Counted from the stretch's first letter, positions 14,515 to 24,938 are shown. The stretch: 64,000 nt of DNA from an uncultured Coriobacteriaceae bacterium (GCA_902791035.1 CADAUA010000002.1:1-64000), one strand, 5' to 3'. Notes: generated by a model not told the origin, from the letters alone. Program-made: numbers and translations.

Positions 14515-16383
14515 GTGAACACCACAGACGCCACATCGCAGAAGCAGTCGCGGGGGACGCGACCCCAGCAGCCTGCGCGCCAACCGCGTCACGCCCGCCC
14601 CGCACAGCCCCAGCAGCCCACGCTGACCCGCCATCTGCCCGACCAGCACCAGCAGCCCGAGCACCGCGAGGTCCCCGACGAGGTCCTCCTGGGTCGCTAT
14701 CGGGTGCTTTCCCGTCGCGGCACCGGCGGCTTTGGCACCGTGTGCACCTGCTGGGACACCCGCCTCCAGCGCCGCGTGGCCATCAAGCGCATCCCCCTCG
14801 TCCAGGACGCGGGCACCACCGGCGTGGCCCCCTCCACCGTGGACGAGGCCCTGACCGAGGCCCGCACCGCCTGCCTCCTGGCCCACCCGAACATCGTGAC
14901 CGTCTTCGACTTCGAGTCGGACGGCACCTATGCCTACATCGTGATGGAGTACGTTGACGGCCTCAACCTGGCGGAGCTCCTGGCCCGCGTGGAGGGGGGC
15001 GTCCTGACCCACGAGGAGTGTGCCCACATGCTGCGCTCCGTGGCCGACGCCCTGGGCTACGCCCACGAGAACGGCGTCCTCCACCTGGACATCAAGCCCA
15101 CGAATATCATGGTGGACCGCCAGGGCGTGGTAAAGCTCGCGGACTTCGGCATGGCCACCCTCGCGAGCGCCGCCGGCTACGGCGGGGCGCGCGGCGGCAC
15201 CGTGGGCTACATGCCCCCGGAGCAGATCCAGGGGCTCCTGGTGGACGAGCGAACCGACGTCTTCTCGCTCGCGGTGGTCACCTGGCAGGCCCTGACCGGC
15301 CGAAACCCCTTCGAGGCCGCATCCGCCAAGGCCTCCCTCGACAAGATCTCGCACGGCCCGACCCCAGCCTTCTCCGCCCTGGACGTGACCCTGGCCGGCG
15401 AGCCCGAGGACGCCCTCACCGAGGCCCTGGACCCGGAGTCCCAGGGCCGCCCTGCCTCGGCCACGGGCCTGGCCAAGCGGATCCTGCCCTTCCTGGGCTC
15501 GGCCGACGAGGGCCGCGAGTCCCTGCGACGCCTGGTGGACCAGGCGGAGGACGACGAACCCACCGAGTCCTGGGACGTGCGCCACCTGCCGCCCTACGTG
15601 AGCCACCCCAAGCTCGAACCCGCGCTCGAACGCGCATTTGCCGCACTCGTCACGCTCTGGGCCGCCCACCTGGTGCTGCCCGCCCTCATGCCCCCCGGCA
15701 CGACGCGCCTGGCCTGGGCCCTGGCGCTCACCGCGGCCACGGCCCTCTGGCCACCCCTGGGCTCGGCCCTTGCAGCAACGCTCCTGGTGGCAGCCGTGGG
15801 CACCACGGCCGCGACCACGGCCTCCTTCCCCCTGGCGCTCGCGACGGCCCTGGCCCTCGGCGCATGGTGGCTTGCCGTCGGCCGCACCGAGCACATGGCC
15901 ACGCCAGCCCTGCTCCTGCCCGCCTGCCTGGGCTCCCCCGTGGCGGGCGCGGCGCTCGCGGGCTTCTCGCTGGACCCCGCCCCAGCCGCGGCAACCGGCG
16001 CCGCGGGCGCCCTCATGGGCATCTACCTGCCCCTCGCCGTCCAGTCGGGCTTCCAGGCCACACAGCTGGCCTCCGCCCTCGCCGCCACCCTGGCCCAGCC
16101 CGGCAGCTGGGCCATTGTTGCCGCCTGCGCCGCCTCGGCCGGCATCTCCTCCGCCATAGCCATGCGGGGGTCCGTGGCCTCAGGCGTAGTGGGCCAGGTG
16201 GTGGGGGTGGCTGCCCTTGTTGCCGGCCTGGTGCTGGCAGCTAGGGTGGAGAATGGCGGTATATGGTCGGCTCCCGCATGGGGTGCCTGTGCCCTTGCGG
16301 TACTCTTAGGTGTCCTTGCAACGATTTTTACGGTCCTACGTGGGCCTCTGAGCAACAACGGGGAAGGCGACGAGAACTCATGA
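14515..16383 (+). CDS. Ser/Thr protein kinase with polytopic membrane C-terminus
   Basis: A 622-residue kinase. A Pro/Gln-rich N-terminus precedes the kinase domain at about 55-330 (P-loop GTGGFG at 69-74, AIKR lysine, DFG with Asp210). The catalytic loop reads HLDIKPTN, so the usual Arg before catalytic Asp192 is Leu and it is a non-RD kinase. After a linker, about eight hydrophobic Ala/Leu-rich helices fill residues 370-610, unlike the single-pass PASTA kinases. Start GTG at 14515 behind GAGGAGG. The stop overlaps the fhaA start (ATGA), placing this gene first in the fha-pstP-SEDS-pknB operon, where mycobacteria carry pknA. Role inferred: phosphorylating FHA or cell-wall proteins at the membrane. 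Confidence 0.93.
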   Translation: MNTTDATSQKQSRGTRPQQPARQPRHARPAQPQQPTLTRHLPDQHQQPEHREVPDEVLLGRYRVLSRRGTGGFGTVCTCWDTRLQRRVAIKRIPLVQDAGTTGVAPSTVDEALTEARTACLLAHPNIVTVFDFESDGTYAYIVMEYVDGLNLAELLARVEGGVLTHEECAHMLRSVADALGYAHENGVLHLDIKPTNIMVDRQGVVKLADFGMATLASAAGYGGARGGTVGYMPPEQIQGLLVDERTDVFSLAVVTWQALTGRNPFEAASAKASLDKISHGPTPAFSALDVTLAGEPEDALTEALDPESQGRPASATGLAKRILPFLGSADEGRESLRRLVDQAEDDEPTESWDVRHLPPYVSHPKLEPALERAFAALVTLWAAHLVLPALMPPGTTRLAWALALTAATALWPPLGSALAATLLVAAVGTTAATTASFPLALATALALGAWWLAVGRTEHMATPALLLPACLGSPVAGAALAGFSLDPAPAAATGAAGALMGIYLPLAVQSGFQATQLASALAATLAQPGSWAIVAACAASAGISSAIAMRGSVASGVVGQVVGVAALVAGLVLAARVENGGIWSAPAWGACALAVLLGVLATIFTVLRGPLSNNGEGDENS

Positions 16384-17543
16384 GCTTTCTGAACGACTTC
16401 GAGGATCGCATCAGCTCGGTCTTTGGTGCCGCACCCCAGGGCTACACCGAGCCCTTCTCCTTCAAGAAGCTCGCCAAGCGCGCCGCGCGCGAGATGGAGA
16501 GCGAGACCTACGAGATCGACGGCACCGACACCGCGCCCGCCCTCTACACCGTGCTCGTCTCGTCGTCCGACGACGCCCTCATGCGACCCCTCTACGAGCA
16601 GATCACGCGCGAGACCGCCGGCTTCGTGGCAACCGAGGCCAAGCGCAAGGGCTACGTCTTCGTAGGCGAGCCGCTCGTGCGCTTTATGGTGGACCCCTCG
16701 CTCAAGTCGGGCAAGTTCGCGGTCTTTGCCGAGAACGTGGACGCCAGCACCCTGGCCCGCCTCCGGGAGGAGGAGCGCGCCTTCCTGGGCGGGAACTCCA
16801 GCGTGGGAGGGGCGGCGGCACTCGTGCAGCAGCCCTACTCCGGCCACGCCGGCCGCGGTGGGCGTCGCGGCGAGGGCAGGCTCACGCCCATCCCCGAGCA
16901 GGGCGGACCGGCCTCGCCAGAGGACTCCGCCATCGCGGGGCTCGACGTGATGCCCATGGAGTACGGCTCCATGGATCCCATCCCCGTGGCGGCCTCGCCC
17001 TCCAGCTCCACCCCCATGCCCGTGCCGGTGATGGGCCAGCCCGCCGTGATGACGCCGCTCGCCCCCCAGCCCGTGCCGGTGGACATGCCGGCCGTGAGCG
17101 AGTCGCGCCCCTCCCACATGCGCAACGTCCCCCTGGTGGACGCGCGCCAGATGGCCGCCGCGCAGGCCCAGGCCCCCTCGGGCCACCCCGCGGCCTACGA
17201 CGACCCGCAGGCCGCCGGCCAGCCCGACGCCGCGCCGCAGACAAGCGCCGCGCCCTCCTGCCTCCTGATCGACCGACAGACCGGCCGCACCTACACCGCC
17301 CAGGCACCCACCGCGGTGATCGGCCGCGAGCGCTCGCAGTCCGACATAGTGCTGCGCGACCCCAACGTGTCGCGCCGCCATGCGGAGCTCCAGTACGACG
17401 GCCGCGACTGGCACATCGTGGACCTCCGCTCCACCAACGGCACCCTCGTAAACGACATCGACGTCGACGAGTGCGTGCTGCGCGACGGGGACCTCATCAC
17501 GATGGGCCTCGTGAACCTCGAGTTCAGGGAGAACCAGCAATGA
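16380..17543 (+). CDS. fhaA: FhaA-like protein: DUF3662 plus FHA domain
   Basis: A 387-residue protein. The N-terminal DUF3662 domain (about 1-120, FEDRISSVFGAAP...KGYVFVGEPLVRFMVDPSL) is typical of FhaA. A long Pro/Met-rich disordered linker (about 130-290) follows, then a C-terminal FHA domain (about 295-387: [32 protein letters not shown]). Family knowledge: FHA domains bind phosphothreonine, and FhaA in mycobacteria links Ser/Thr kinase signalling to peptidoglycan precursor flippase control. The ATG overlaps the upstream kinase stop by four bases, implying coupled translation. In-frame sequence upstream lies inside the kinase gene and is rejected as N-terminus. Confidence 0.93.
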   Translation: MSFLNDFEDRISSVFGAAPQGYTEPFSFKKLAKRAAREMESETYEIDGTDTAPALYTVLVSSSDDALMRPLYEQITRETAGFVATEAKRKGYVFVGEPLVRFMVDPSLKSGKFAVFAENVDASTLARLREEERAFLGGNSSVGGAAALVQQPYSGHAGRGGRRGEGRLTPIPEQGGPASPEDSAIAGLDVMPMEYGSMDPIPVAASPSSSTPMPVPVMGQPAVMTPLAPQPVPVDMPAVSESRPSHMRNVPLVDARQMAAAQAQAPSGHPAAYDDPQAAGQPDAAPQTSAAPSCLLIDRQTGRTYTAQAPTAVIGRERSQSDIVLRDPNVSRRHAELQYDGRDWHIVDLRSTNGTLVNDIDVDECVLRDGDLITMGLVNLEFRENQQ

Positions 17544-17953
17544 TCAACCTCGTCCTCTTTGCGGGCCGCATAGTCCTCGTGATCCTGCTCTACGTGTTTC
17601 TCTTCGCCGTCATGCGGACCGGCGTGGGTCTGGTGCGCGGCCAGCGCAAGGACTCCGCCATCTGGTCGGTGGACGTGGAGAAGGGCATCAAGGAGCTGCG
17701 CGGCCTCCATGTGGACATCCTGGGCCCCGTAGTGGTGGGCCGCTCCCCCTCCTCAGACATCGTGGTGGAGGAGCCCTACGTGTCGTCCACGCACGCGCGC
17801 TTTACCCTGCAGGGGCCGGCGCTCGTGCTCGAGGACCTCAACTCCACGAACGGCACCCTGGTAAACGGCCACCTCATCGACCAGCCGGTCACCCTGCGTG
17901 ACGGCGACGAAGTGCAGGTGGGCGACACCATCATGCGGGTCACCCGCCGATGA
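17540..17953 (+). CDS. fhaB: FhaB-like membrane FHA protein
   Basis: A 137-residue protein. One N-terminal membrane helix (about 5-25, [20 protein letters not shown]) is followed by a cytosolic FHA domain at about 55-135 ([34 protein letters not shown]). This matches the FhaB/FipA architecture of actinobacterial fha-pstP-rodA-pbpA-pkn operons. The family connects kinase signalling with the division and elongation machinery by binding phosphothreonine. Start ATG overlaps the fhaA stop (ATGA), and its stop overlaps the next start in the same way. Confidence 0.94.
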   Translation: MINLVLFAGRIVLVILLYVFLFAVMRTGVGLVRGQRKDSAIWSVDVEKGIKELRGLHVDILGPVVVGRSPSSDIVVEEPYVSSTHARFTLQGPALVLEDLNSTNGTLVNGHLIDQPVTLRDGDEVQVGDTIMRVTRR

Positions 17954-19281
17954 GCGCCGAGAACCCCATAACCTCCCCCACGCCCGAGCCGACCAACGCC
18001 CCGGGCAGGGCCGAGATGCCGGTGGACGGCCGCTCCGGTGCGGACGTGGCCTCCGGCTCCAACCACTACATCTCGTGGGGGGCCAGGAGCGACGTGGGCC
18101 TGGTGCGCAGCCACAACGAGGACTCCTTCCTCCTCCGCACGCCCCTCTTTGCCGTGTGCGACGGCATGGGCGGCCATGCGGCAGGCGAGGTGGCGAGCTC
18201 CATCGCCGTGGAGACGATCGCCGCCACCGCGCCGAGCAACGCCGACGACGCCCTCCTGGGCGCCGCCATCGAGTCCGCCAACCTGGCCGTGATCAAGGGC
18301 GCCGAGGACGGGCGCGGCAAGCCCGGCATGGGCTGCACCGCCTCCGCCGTCCTTATCGACGGCAACCGCATGGCCGTGGCCCACGTGGGCGACTCCCGCG
18401 TGTACCTGCTGCACCACGGGACGCTCGTGCGCGTGACGCGCGACCACTCCTACGTGGAGGAGCTCGTGGACGCCGGGCAGATAACGGCCGACGAGGCCCG
18501 CACCCACCCCTCGCGCTCCATCATCACCCGCGCCCTGGGCTCCGACCCAGACATGTACGCGGACCACTTCACCCTGGAGGTCGTGAACGGCGACCGCGTG
18601 ATCGTGTGCTCCGACGGCCTCTCGTCCATGGTGCCGGACTCCGAGATAGAGGCCCTGGCCACCTCCTCGGCCACGCCCCAGCAGGCGGCCGACAACCTCG
18701 TATCGGCCGCGCTCACCGCGGGCGGTGCCGACAACGTGACCGTCGTGGTGGTGGACGTGATGAACGACGGCGTGGCCGACGCCACCCGCCAGCGCCTGCT
18801 CCGCCGCGCGCTGCACAACTTCGGGGCCGTGGCCATCGTGTTGGTGGCGGTCTTTGCGCTCGTGCTCTACATCGCGCGCACCGGCTGGTACCTGGCGCCC
18901 AACGGCGACACGGTGGGCATCTACGAGGGCTCGCCCTCGGACTTCAACGGCATCGACTCCTCGGAGCTGGTGGAGACGACCACCGTGGAGGTGTCGGACC
19001 TCCCGGCGGCCGTGCAGGACCAGCTCTCGCGCGGCATCGTGATGAACTCCGAGCAAGAGGCCCACGAGACCGTGGAGTCCTACCGCGACCAGATAGACGC
19101 CGACAAGGCCAAGGCCGGGCAGACGGCCGAGGAGGTAAAGGCCGAGGCCGGCGACACGGCCACGGAGCCCACGGGCGCCGAGGGCGAGGCCGCGGCCGCA
19201 ACGGATGGCACTACGACGGACGGCACCGCGGCGGACGGAACGACGGATGCCACCACGACCACGGAGGGGGGCAACCAATGA
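17950..19281 (+). CDS. pstP: PP2C-type Ser/Thr protein phosphatase, membrane anchored
   Basis: A 443-residue PstP-like phosphatase. The PP2C catalytic domain (about 45-280) shows the metal-binding motifs [43 protein letters not shown] and [12 protein letters not shown] membrane helix (about 295-318) follows, then an extracytoplasmic tail that is acidic, Ala/Thr/Glu-rich and repetitive near its end ([20 protein letters not shown]). It would reverse phosphorylation by the two kinases of the operon. Four-base ATGA overlaps join it to fhaB and to the SEDS-PBP gene. Confidence 0.95.
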   Translation: MSAENPITSPTPEPTNAPGRAEMPVDGRSGADVASGSNHYISWGARSDVGLVRSHNEDSFLLRTPLFAVCDGMGGHAAGEVASSIAVETIAATAPSNADDALLGAAIESANLAVIKGAEDGRGKPGMGCTASAVLIDGNRMAVAHVGDSRVYLLHHGTLVRVTRDHSYVEELVDAGQITADEARTHPSRSIITRALGSDPDMYADHFTLEVVNGDRVIVCSDGLSSMVPDSEIEALATSSATPQQAADNLVSAALTAGGADNVTVVVVDVMNDGVADATRQRLLRRALHNFGAVAIVLVAVFALVLYIARTGWYLAPNGDTVGIYEGSPSDFNGIDSSELVETTTVEVSDLPAAVQDQLSRGIVMNSEQEAHETVESYRDQIDADKAKAGQTAEEVKAEAGDTATEPTGAEGEAAAATDGTTTDGTAADGTTDATTTTEGGNQ

Positions 19282-22232
19282 CGGCATCGACCGAGCACGT
19301 GGGCGGCATCAGGCGCAACACCGAGCTCATGCTCCTGGGCCTGGCCGCCATCCCGGTGATCCTCCTCTACGGCATGTACGTGGTCACGAACGACGTGGAG
19401 CTGTCCTTCTCCACGCTCAGCGTGCCCATAGGGCTCTTCGCGGCCTTCGTGGTGGCCCACCTGGCCATACGAAGGCTGGCGCCCGGGGCCGACCCCGCCA
19501 TCCTGCCCATAGTCTTCCTGCTGAGCGGCATAGGCATCGCCTTCGTCACGCGGCTGGCGCCCACCCTGGCCGTGAACCAGGTCATGTGGCTCTTCGTGTC
19601 GGTGGCGGCCATGGTGGTCACGCTGGCCTTCGTGCGCACCCTGGACCAGCTGGCGGCCTACACCTACACCCTGGGCCTGGCCGGCATCGTCCTTCTGCTC
19701 CTCCCCATGGTCATTGGCGAGGAGCGCTACGGGTCCAAGCTCTGGCTCTCCATCGGGCCCTTCTCCTTCCAGCCGGGCGAGCTGGCGAAGATCCTCATCG
19801 TGCTCTTCCTGGCCTTCTACCTGGCGGCCAACCGCGAGGCCCTCTCCATGTCCATGCGGAGCTTCGGGCCCATCCGGATTCCGCGGCCGCGCATGCTCCT
19901 GCCCCTCTTCGTGATGTGGGGCATCTGCCTTCTGCTCGTGATCTTCGAGCGGGACCTGGGCAGCGCCCTTCTCTTCTACATGTTCTTCGTGATCATGCTC
20001 TACGTGGCCACGGGACGGCTCTCCTACGTGCTGGTGAGCTTCCTCCTCCTAGCTTTGGGCGGGGTCTTCTGCTACTCGCTCTTCTCGCACGTGCAGGTGC
20101 GCGTGCAGATCTGGCTGGATCCCTTCCAGGACCCCTCCGGCTCGGGCTACCAGATAGTCCAGTCGCTCTACTCCATCGTGGACGGCGGCCTGGCGGGCAC
20201 GGGCATAGGCAAGGGCCTGCCCACGCTGATCCCCGTCGTGGAGTCGGACTTCATCTTCTCGGCCATCTGCGAGGAGATGGGCCTCCTCGGCGCCTCCGCG
20301 GTCGTGATCCTCTACATGCTCTTCTGCGTGCGGGGCTTCGTGACGGCGGCGCGCGCCCGCTCGGACTCCTCGGCCTTCGCCGCGGTGGGCCTGGCCTGCG
20401 CCATCGGCTTCCAGGCCTTCCTCATCATCGGCGGCGTGACCAAGCTCCTGCCCCTCACGGGCGTGACCCTGCCCTTCATGAGCCAGGGTGGCAGCTCGCT
20501 CCTCTCGAGCTTCATCATCGTGGCCCTGCTCCTGCGCGCGGGCGACGAGGCCACCGGCCGCGAGGCCCAGGTCGAGACCTCCCACACCAACCTGGGCAGC
20601 TCCAGGCTGGTGGGCCAGGGAGCCGACGCCACCGGCATGGGCGCCGTGGTGAGCCCGGCCACCCCCACCGGCAGCCCGGCAGGCAGCCCCGTCTCCGCCG
20701 CGGGCGCCCATGCGGACGCCATCGTGCATGGCCGCCACGCGCGCGGGAGCTTTGGGCTCGAGACCCCCGAGAGCGGCGTGCTGGGCCGAGTGGCCCTGGG
20801 CAAGCGCATGACCAACCTGATCACGGTCTTCACCGTGCTCTTCGCCGTCCTTATCGGCAACCTGACCTACCTGCAGGTGTTCGACGCGCAGCGCATCCAG
20901 AACCTCCCGACGAACAACCACACCATCGCCAAGAGCGCCTACGTGCAGCGCGGCGCCATCATCACCTCCGACGGCGTCACCCTGGCCGAGAGCGTCCAGC
21001 AGGAGGACGGCTCCTTCGTGCGCAACTACCCGCAGGGGTCGCTCGCCGCCCACACCGTGGGGTACATGAGCTCCCGCTACGGCGCCGCGGGCGTGGAGGC
21101 CACCCTCAACGAGACCCTTACCGGCCACGCGGACTACTCCAACTGGCGGAGCGCCCTCTACTCGCTGGCGGGCATCCCCACCCCGGGCTCCAGCGTGGTC
21201 CTTACCATGAACTCCCAGATCCAGAAGGCGGCCGAGAACGCCCTGGAGGGCTACACCGGCGCCATCGTGGTATTGGACCCCACGACGGGCGCCGTCCTGG
21301 CCAAGGCCTCCAACCCCACCTACACCTACGCCGACCTAGACTCCATCATGGCGGCGGGCACGGGCTCCCAGCTCCTGGACCGCACCACCCAGGCCCTCTA
21401 CTCCCCGGGCTCCAGCTTCAAGGCCGTGACCCTCTCGGCCGCGCTGGACACCGGGACCTATACGCTCGACGACACCATCGACGCCGAGCCCAGCCTCACC
21501 ATAGGCGGCGGTGAGGTGACCAACTACGGCGGCAACGACTACGGCACCCCCAGCCTCAAGGAGGCCTTCGCCCTGAGCTCCAACACCGCCTTTGGCCAGG
21601 TGGGCGTGGCCGTGGGGGCCAAGGCGCTCGTGCAGTACGCAAACGCCTTCGGCTACGGGCAGGACGTGGGGCAGGACTTCTCCACCACGCCCTCCCTCAT
21701 GCCCGACCCCTCCGAGATGACGGAGTGGGAGACGGCCTGGGCTGCCTGCGGCCAGCCCGTGGGCCAGCACGCGAGCCCCGCCGGCCCGCAGGTCACCGTC
21801 ATGCAGAACGCCATCGTGGCCCAGACCATAGCCAACGGCGGCATAGCCATGAACCCCTACGTGGTGGACCATGTGCTCTCGCCCGAGGGCGTGACCACCG
21901 CCACCACCACGCCCAAGGCCCTGGGCCAGGTCGTCTCGGCCCAGACCGCCGAGCAGGTCAAGGAGGCCATGGCGGGCGTCGTGGACCACGGCACGGGCCG
22001 GCGGGCCCAGGTCTCGGGCGTGACCGTGGCCGGCAAGACCGGCACCGCCCAGGTAGAGGACGGAAACATCAACTCGTTCTTCATCGGCTTCGCGCCGTAC
22101 GACAACCCCACGCTGGTCGTCTCGGTCTGCGTGGAGGGACAGGGAGAGGACGTGGAGGGCTACGCCGCGGCACTTGCCGGCAGGGTCCTCGCGCAGGCAC
22201 TCAGCATCCAGTCGTCCGGTGCGGCACAGTGA
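19278..22232 (+). CDS. SEDS glycosyltransferase - class B PBP fusion (RodA/FtsW + PbpA)
   Basis: A single 984-residue open frame. Residues 1-430 form a RodA/FtsW-type SEDS polymerase with about ten helices and its hallmarks: [49 protein letters not shown] (Glu322-Ser-Asp), [13 protein letters not shown] linker of about 80 residues follows. A new membrane helix (about 511-535) then begins a PbpA-like class B penicillin-binding protein with Ser712-xx-Lys715 (PGSSFK), Ser767-x-Asn769 and Lys920-Thr-Gly. In most actinobacteria these are adjacent separate rodA and pbpA genes. Here glycan polymerase and crosslinking transpeptidase are one chain. The ATG overlaps the pstP stop. No internal stop or frameshift is visible at the junction. 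Confidence 0.95.
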   Translation: MTASTEHVGGIRRNTELMLLGLAAIPVILLYGMYVVTNDVELSFSTLSVPIGLFAAFVVAHLAIRRLAPGADPAILPIVFLLSGIGIAFVTRLAPTLAVNQVMWLFVSVAAMVVTLAFVRTLDQLAAYTYTLGLAGIVLLLLPMVIGEERYGSKLWLSIGPFSFQPGELAKILIVLFLAFYLAANREALSMSMRSFGPIRIPRPRMLLPLFVMWGICLLLVIFERDLGSALLFYMFFVIMLYVATGRLSYVLVSFLLLALGGVFCYSLFSHVQVRVQIWLDPFQDPSGSGYQIVQSLYSIVDGGLAGTGIGKGLPTLIPVVESDFIFSAICEEMGLLGASAVVILYMLFCVRGFVTAARARSDSSAFAAVGLACAIGFQAFLIIGGVTKLLPLTGVTLPFMSQGGSSLLSSFIIVALLLRAGDEATGREAQVETSHTNLGSSRLVGQGADATGMGAVVSPATPTGSPAGSPVSAAGAHADAIVHGRHARGSFGLETPESGVLGRVALGKRMTNLITVFTVLFAVLIGNLTYLQVFDAQRIQNLPTNNHTIAKSAYVQRGAIITSDGVTLAESVQQEDGSFVRNYPQGSLAAHTVGYMSSRYGAAGVEATLNETLTGHADYSNWRSALYSLAGIPTPGSSVVLTMNSQIQKAAENALEGYTGAIVVLDPTTGAVLAKASNPTYTYADLDSIMAAGTGSQLLDRTTQALYSPGSSFKAVTLSAALDTGTYTLDDTIDAEPSLTIGGGEVTNYGGNDYGTPSLKEAFALSSNTAFGQVGVAVGAKALVQYANAFGYGQDVGQDFSTTPSLMPDPSEMTEWETAWAACGQPVGQHASPAGPQVTVMQNAIVAQTIANGGIAMNPYVVDHVLSPEGVTTATTTPKALGQVVSAQTAEQVKEAMAGVVDHGTGRRAQVSGVTVAGKTGTAQVEDGNINSFFIGFAPYDNPTLVVSVCVEGQGEDVEGYAAALAGRVLAQALSIQSSGAAQ

Positions 22233-22322
22233 TGGGGGCAGGCATGAAAACGCAGACGGAAACGACAAGGCCTCTAGCAACGAGAGCTCGCGGCACGCGC
22301 CGCTTCGTGATGGGAGATACCG

Positions 22323-24308
22323 ATGCCAGGTAGGGTGCTCAGCGGACGGTACCAGGTGCAGGACAAGATCGGGACTGGTGGCATGGCCACCGTGTTCCGC
22401 GGGGTGGACCAGACCCTGGGCCGCACCGTGGCGATAAAGACCATGCTGCCGCAGTACGCGGCCGACCCCTCCTTCGCCGCACGCTTCAAGCAGGAGGCCC
22501 AGGCCGCCGCGGCCCTGCAGAGCCCCTACATCGTGAGCGTGTACGACTGGGGCCAGGACGGCGACACCTACTACATCATCATGGAGTACCTGCGCGGCAC
22601 CGACCTCAAGACGGGCATCCGCAAGCACGGCGCCCTGGACTGCCGCAAGGTGGCCCAGATCGGCTCGCAGATAGCGCAGGGCCTCTCGGTGGCCCACCGG
22701 CACGGCATCATCCACCGCGACATCAAGCCGCAGAACATCATGGTGCAGCCCGACGGCAACATCAAGGTCATGGACTTCGGCATCGCCCGCGCCAAGAACA
22801 GCCACCTGACCACCGACAACTCCGTCCTGGGCACGGCCCACTACGTCTCGCCCGAGCAGACCCAGGGCCACGAGCTCGGCCCCACGACCGACATCTACTC
22901 CCTGGGCGTGGTGATGTACGAGGCCGCCACCGGCAGGGTGCCCTTCGACGGCGACGACGCCGTGACCGTGGCGCTCAAGCAGGTGACCGAGCAGCCCGTT
23001 CCACCCAGCCAGGTAAACCCCGCGGTCGATCCCACGCTGGAGAGCATCATCCTCAAGTGCATGGAGAAGGACCCCGCCAACCGCTACCAGACGGCCGACG
23101 AGCTCTACCGGGCACTGCGCGACTACCTGACCGGCCGCATGGTCCAGACCGGCGGCTCCACGGCCGTGCTCCACGGCTCGCCCATGGTGGCCCGTCCCAG
23201 CGCGACCGCCACCCTGCCCCGCAACGTGCAGACCACCTCGACCCACATGCGCCAGATCTCCGCCACGCAGCAGGCCGAGGAGGAGGAGCGGGCGCGCCAG
23301 GGCAAGCGCCGCCGCAAGACCTTCCTCATCGTCGTGGCCGTGCTCCTGGCCATCGCCGCCGCTGCCTACGCCGTGGTGAGCATGCTGGGCACGGGCAGCC
23401 AGACCTACCCCATCCCCAACCTCCTGGGCCTCACGCAGGACGAGGCCCAGGAGCAGGTGGAGAAGGACGGGCACTTCTCGATCTCCAGCGTAAAGGAGTC
23501 CTACAGCGACACGGTGGCCGAGGGCCAGGTCATGGACCAGTACCCCAGCGCCGGCCGCCTGATGGACGAGGGCACGCAGATAGAGATAACCATCTCCAAG
23601 GGGCCGGAGCCCGCCGCCACCGTGACGGTGCCCGACCTCACCAACCTCACGCCCTCGCAGGTGGACGAGGCCCTTGCCAAGGCCAACCTCAAGGGTCAGG
23701 CCGGCGACTCGGTGTACGACTCCAACATCGAGGTGGGCAAGGTGGCCCAGCAGGAGCCCGTGGGCGGCACCACCGCCAAGGCCGGCGACACCGTGACCTA
23801 TCACCTCTCGCAGGGCGTGGAGAAGGTCGACGTGCCCAGCGTGGTGGGCCAGTCCCAGTCCGACGCCACGAGCGCGCTGGAGACGGCGGGCTTTACCGTG
23901 AACGTGACGACCTCCTCGTCCTCCGTGGTGACCAAGGGCTACGTGATCTCCCAGACCCCCAGCAGCGGCCAGGCCGACAAGGGCTCCTCGGTGACCATCA
24001 CCGTGAGCTCCGGCCCCGAGACCAAGACCGTGCCCAACGTGATCGGTGAGTCCGTGGGGAGCGCCGAGAGCACGCTGATAAACGCGGGCTTCAAGTACTA
24101 CGTGGAGTACGTGTCGAGCGACTCGGTGGCCTCCGGTGTGGTTATCTCCTACTCGCCCACGTCGGGTGCGGCGGGCTCCACGGTGACCATCAAGGTGAGC
24201 TCCGGGTCCAGCAGCTCGCACAGCGGGAGCGGTACGGGCGACGGCAGCTCCACCACCGGCGGCGAGACAGGTGGCGGGACCGGCCACTCGAGCGGCACCG
24301 ACGACTAG
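22323..24308 (+). CDS. pknB: PknB-type Ser/Thr kinase with four PASTA domains
   Basis: A 661-residue receptor kinase. The cytosolic kinase domain is at about 8-270 (GTGGMATVF, AIKTM, HRDIKPQN, DFGIAR, SPEQ). A juxtamembrane linker with many Thr is followed by a membrane helix (about 337-357). Four extracellular PASTA repeats begin near YPIPNLLG, VTVPDLTN, VDVPSVVG and KTVPNVIG. A Ser/Gly/Thr tail ends the protein. Family knowledge: PASTA domains bind muropeptides or lipid II and the kinase tunes wall synthesis and division, consistent with the preceding SEDS-PBP gene. GGGAG lies six bases before the ATG. A 90-base spacer separates it from the fusion gene; the others overlap. A strong hairpin follows the stop. 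Confidence 0.97.
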   Translation: MPGRVLSGRYQVQDKIGTGGMATVFRGVDQTLGRTVAIKTMLPQYAADPSFAARFKQEAQAAAALQSPYIVSVYDWGQDGDTYYIIMEYLRGTDLKTGIRKHGALDCRKVAQIGSQIAQGLSVAHRHGIIHRDIKPQNIMVQPDGNIKVMDFGIARAKNSHLTTDNSVLGTAHYVSPEQTQGHELGPTTDIYSLGVVMYEAATGRVPFDGDDAVTVALKQVTEQPVPPSQVNPAVDPTLESIILKCMEKDPANRYQTADELYRALRDYLTGRMVQTGGSTAVLHGSPMVARPSATATLPRNVQTTSTHMRQISATQQAEEEERARQGKRRRKTFLIVVAVLLAIAAAAYAVVSMLGTGSQTYPIPNLLGLTQDEAQEQVEKDGHFSISSVKESYSDTVAEGQVMDQYPSAGRLMDEGTQIEITISKGPEPAATVTVPDLTNLTPSQVDEALAKANLKGQAGDSVYDSNIEVGKVAQQEPVGGTTAKAGDTVTYHLSQGVEKVDVPSVVGQSQSDATSALETAGFTVNVTTSSSSVVTKGYVISQTPSSGQADKGSSVTITVSSGPETKTVPNVIGESVGSAESTLINAGFKYYVEYVSSDSVASGVVISYSPTSGAAGSTVTIKVSSGSSSSHSGSGTGDGSSTTGGETGGGTGHSSGTDD

Positions 24309-24374
24309 CAGGCAGTGGCGCCGGCCGAGGGCTGCAGCGCGATTCCGGCCGGCGTGTGAGTCCCAGAAAGTTGG

Positions 24375-24661
24375 ATGGCAAGTTGCCCACGTGCAGAAGC
24401 GTGGGCAACTTGCCATCATGGCTCTTCTCTCCCACCCGGTGTGGGGTTACCCACGTGTCCAGACGTAGGCAACCTCCCCGCCGCAGCCCCTATCGCCCCT
24501 CGGGTGCGGAGTTGCCCACGTGTAGGAACGTAGGCAACTTGCCCGTTGCGCCCCTCTTCTCCTGCAGGGGTCGAGTTGCCTCCATGTGGGGGCGTGGGCA
24601 ATATCGCACCAGCCATCGTCTCCTGAGGCTGAACTCCCCACATGCGGGCGTGTGGGTTTCC
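24375..24661. repeat. GTTGCCCACGTG hairpin repeats
   Basis: First unit: ATGGCAAGTTGCCCACG (24375-24391) and its exact complement (24400-24416) around an 8-base loop, a 17-bp perfect stem. Four decayed units follow near 24445, 24510, 24573 and 24632, spaced about 63 bp. A single related unit is at 48612-48645. The first hairpin may double as a pknB 3'-end structure, though it lacks a T-run. No gene is seen from 24309 to 24938. Confidence 0.8.
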
Positions 24662-24841
24662 CGAGAGCCGGCCGGGTCCGCAGCCGGCACAAGCTCGCTC
24701 GGGGTCTGTGGCAGCAGGCGATGAGGAGAACTGCCGTCCAAGGGCACCCAGACCCGGCCGAACTCACAGAAGGTACGAGCCAGCCCAAGACTAGGGTCAC
24801 GAGAAGTAACCACCGCGACAAACTGGCCACAGATACGAAAG

Positions 24842-24868
24842 GGGCGGGGAGCATGCCGCTCCCCGCCC
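24842..24868. terminator. Strong GC hairpin upstream of the pur-operon end
   Basis: GGGCGGGGAGC pairs with GCTCCCCGCCC around ATGCC. Located between convergent pknB and the minus-strand gene at 24939. GAAA precedes it, giving TTTC on the minus strand, so termination of the minus-strand operon is plausible. Confidence 0.6.
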
Positions 24869-24938
24869 ATCCACAAGCAAGCCCATGACCGGCGCAGCCG
24901 TTCGCGGGACTTCAGGGCAATCCCCCTGCCGTTGGGCG

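Noticed and set aside
14221-15894. Minus-strand 557-codon open frame opposite the first kinase
   Set aside because: Antisense shadow with Gly/Arg/His bias. The kinase on the plus strand has clear GTGGFG, HLDIKPTN and DFG motifs.
21336-24419. Minus-strand 1027-codon open frame opposite the SEDS-PBP fusion and pknB
   Set aside because: Gly/His/Val/Leu-rich antisense shadow of GC-rich coding sequence. The plus-strand products carry intact catalytic motifs, ribosome-binding sites and start-stop overlaps.
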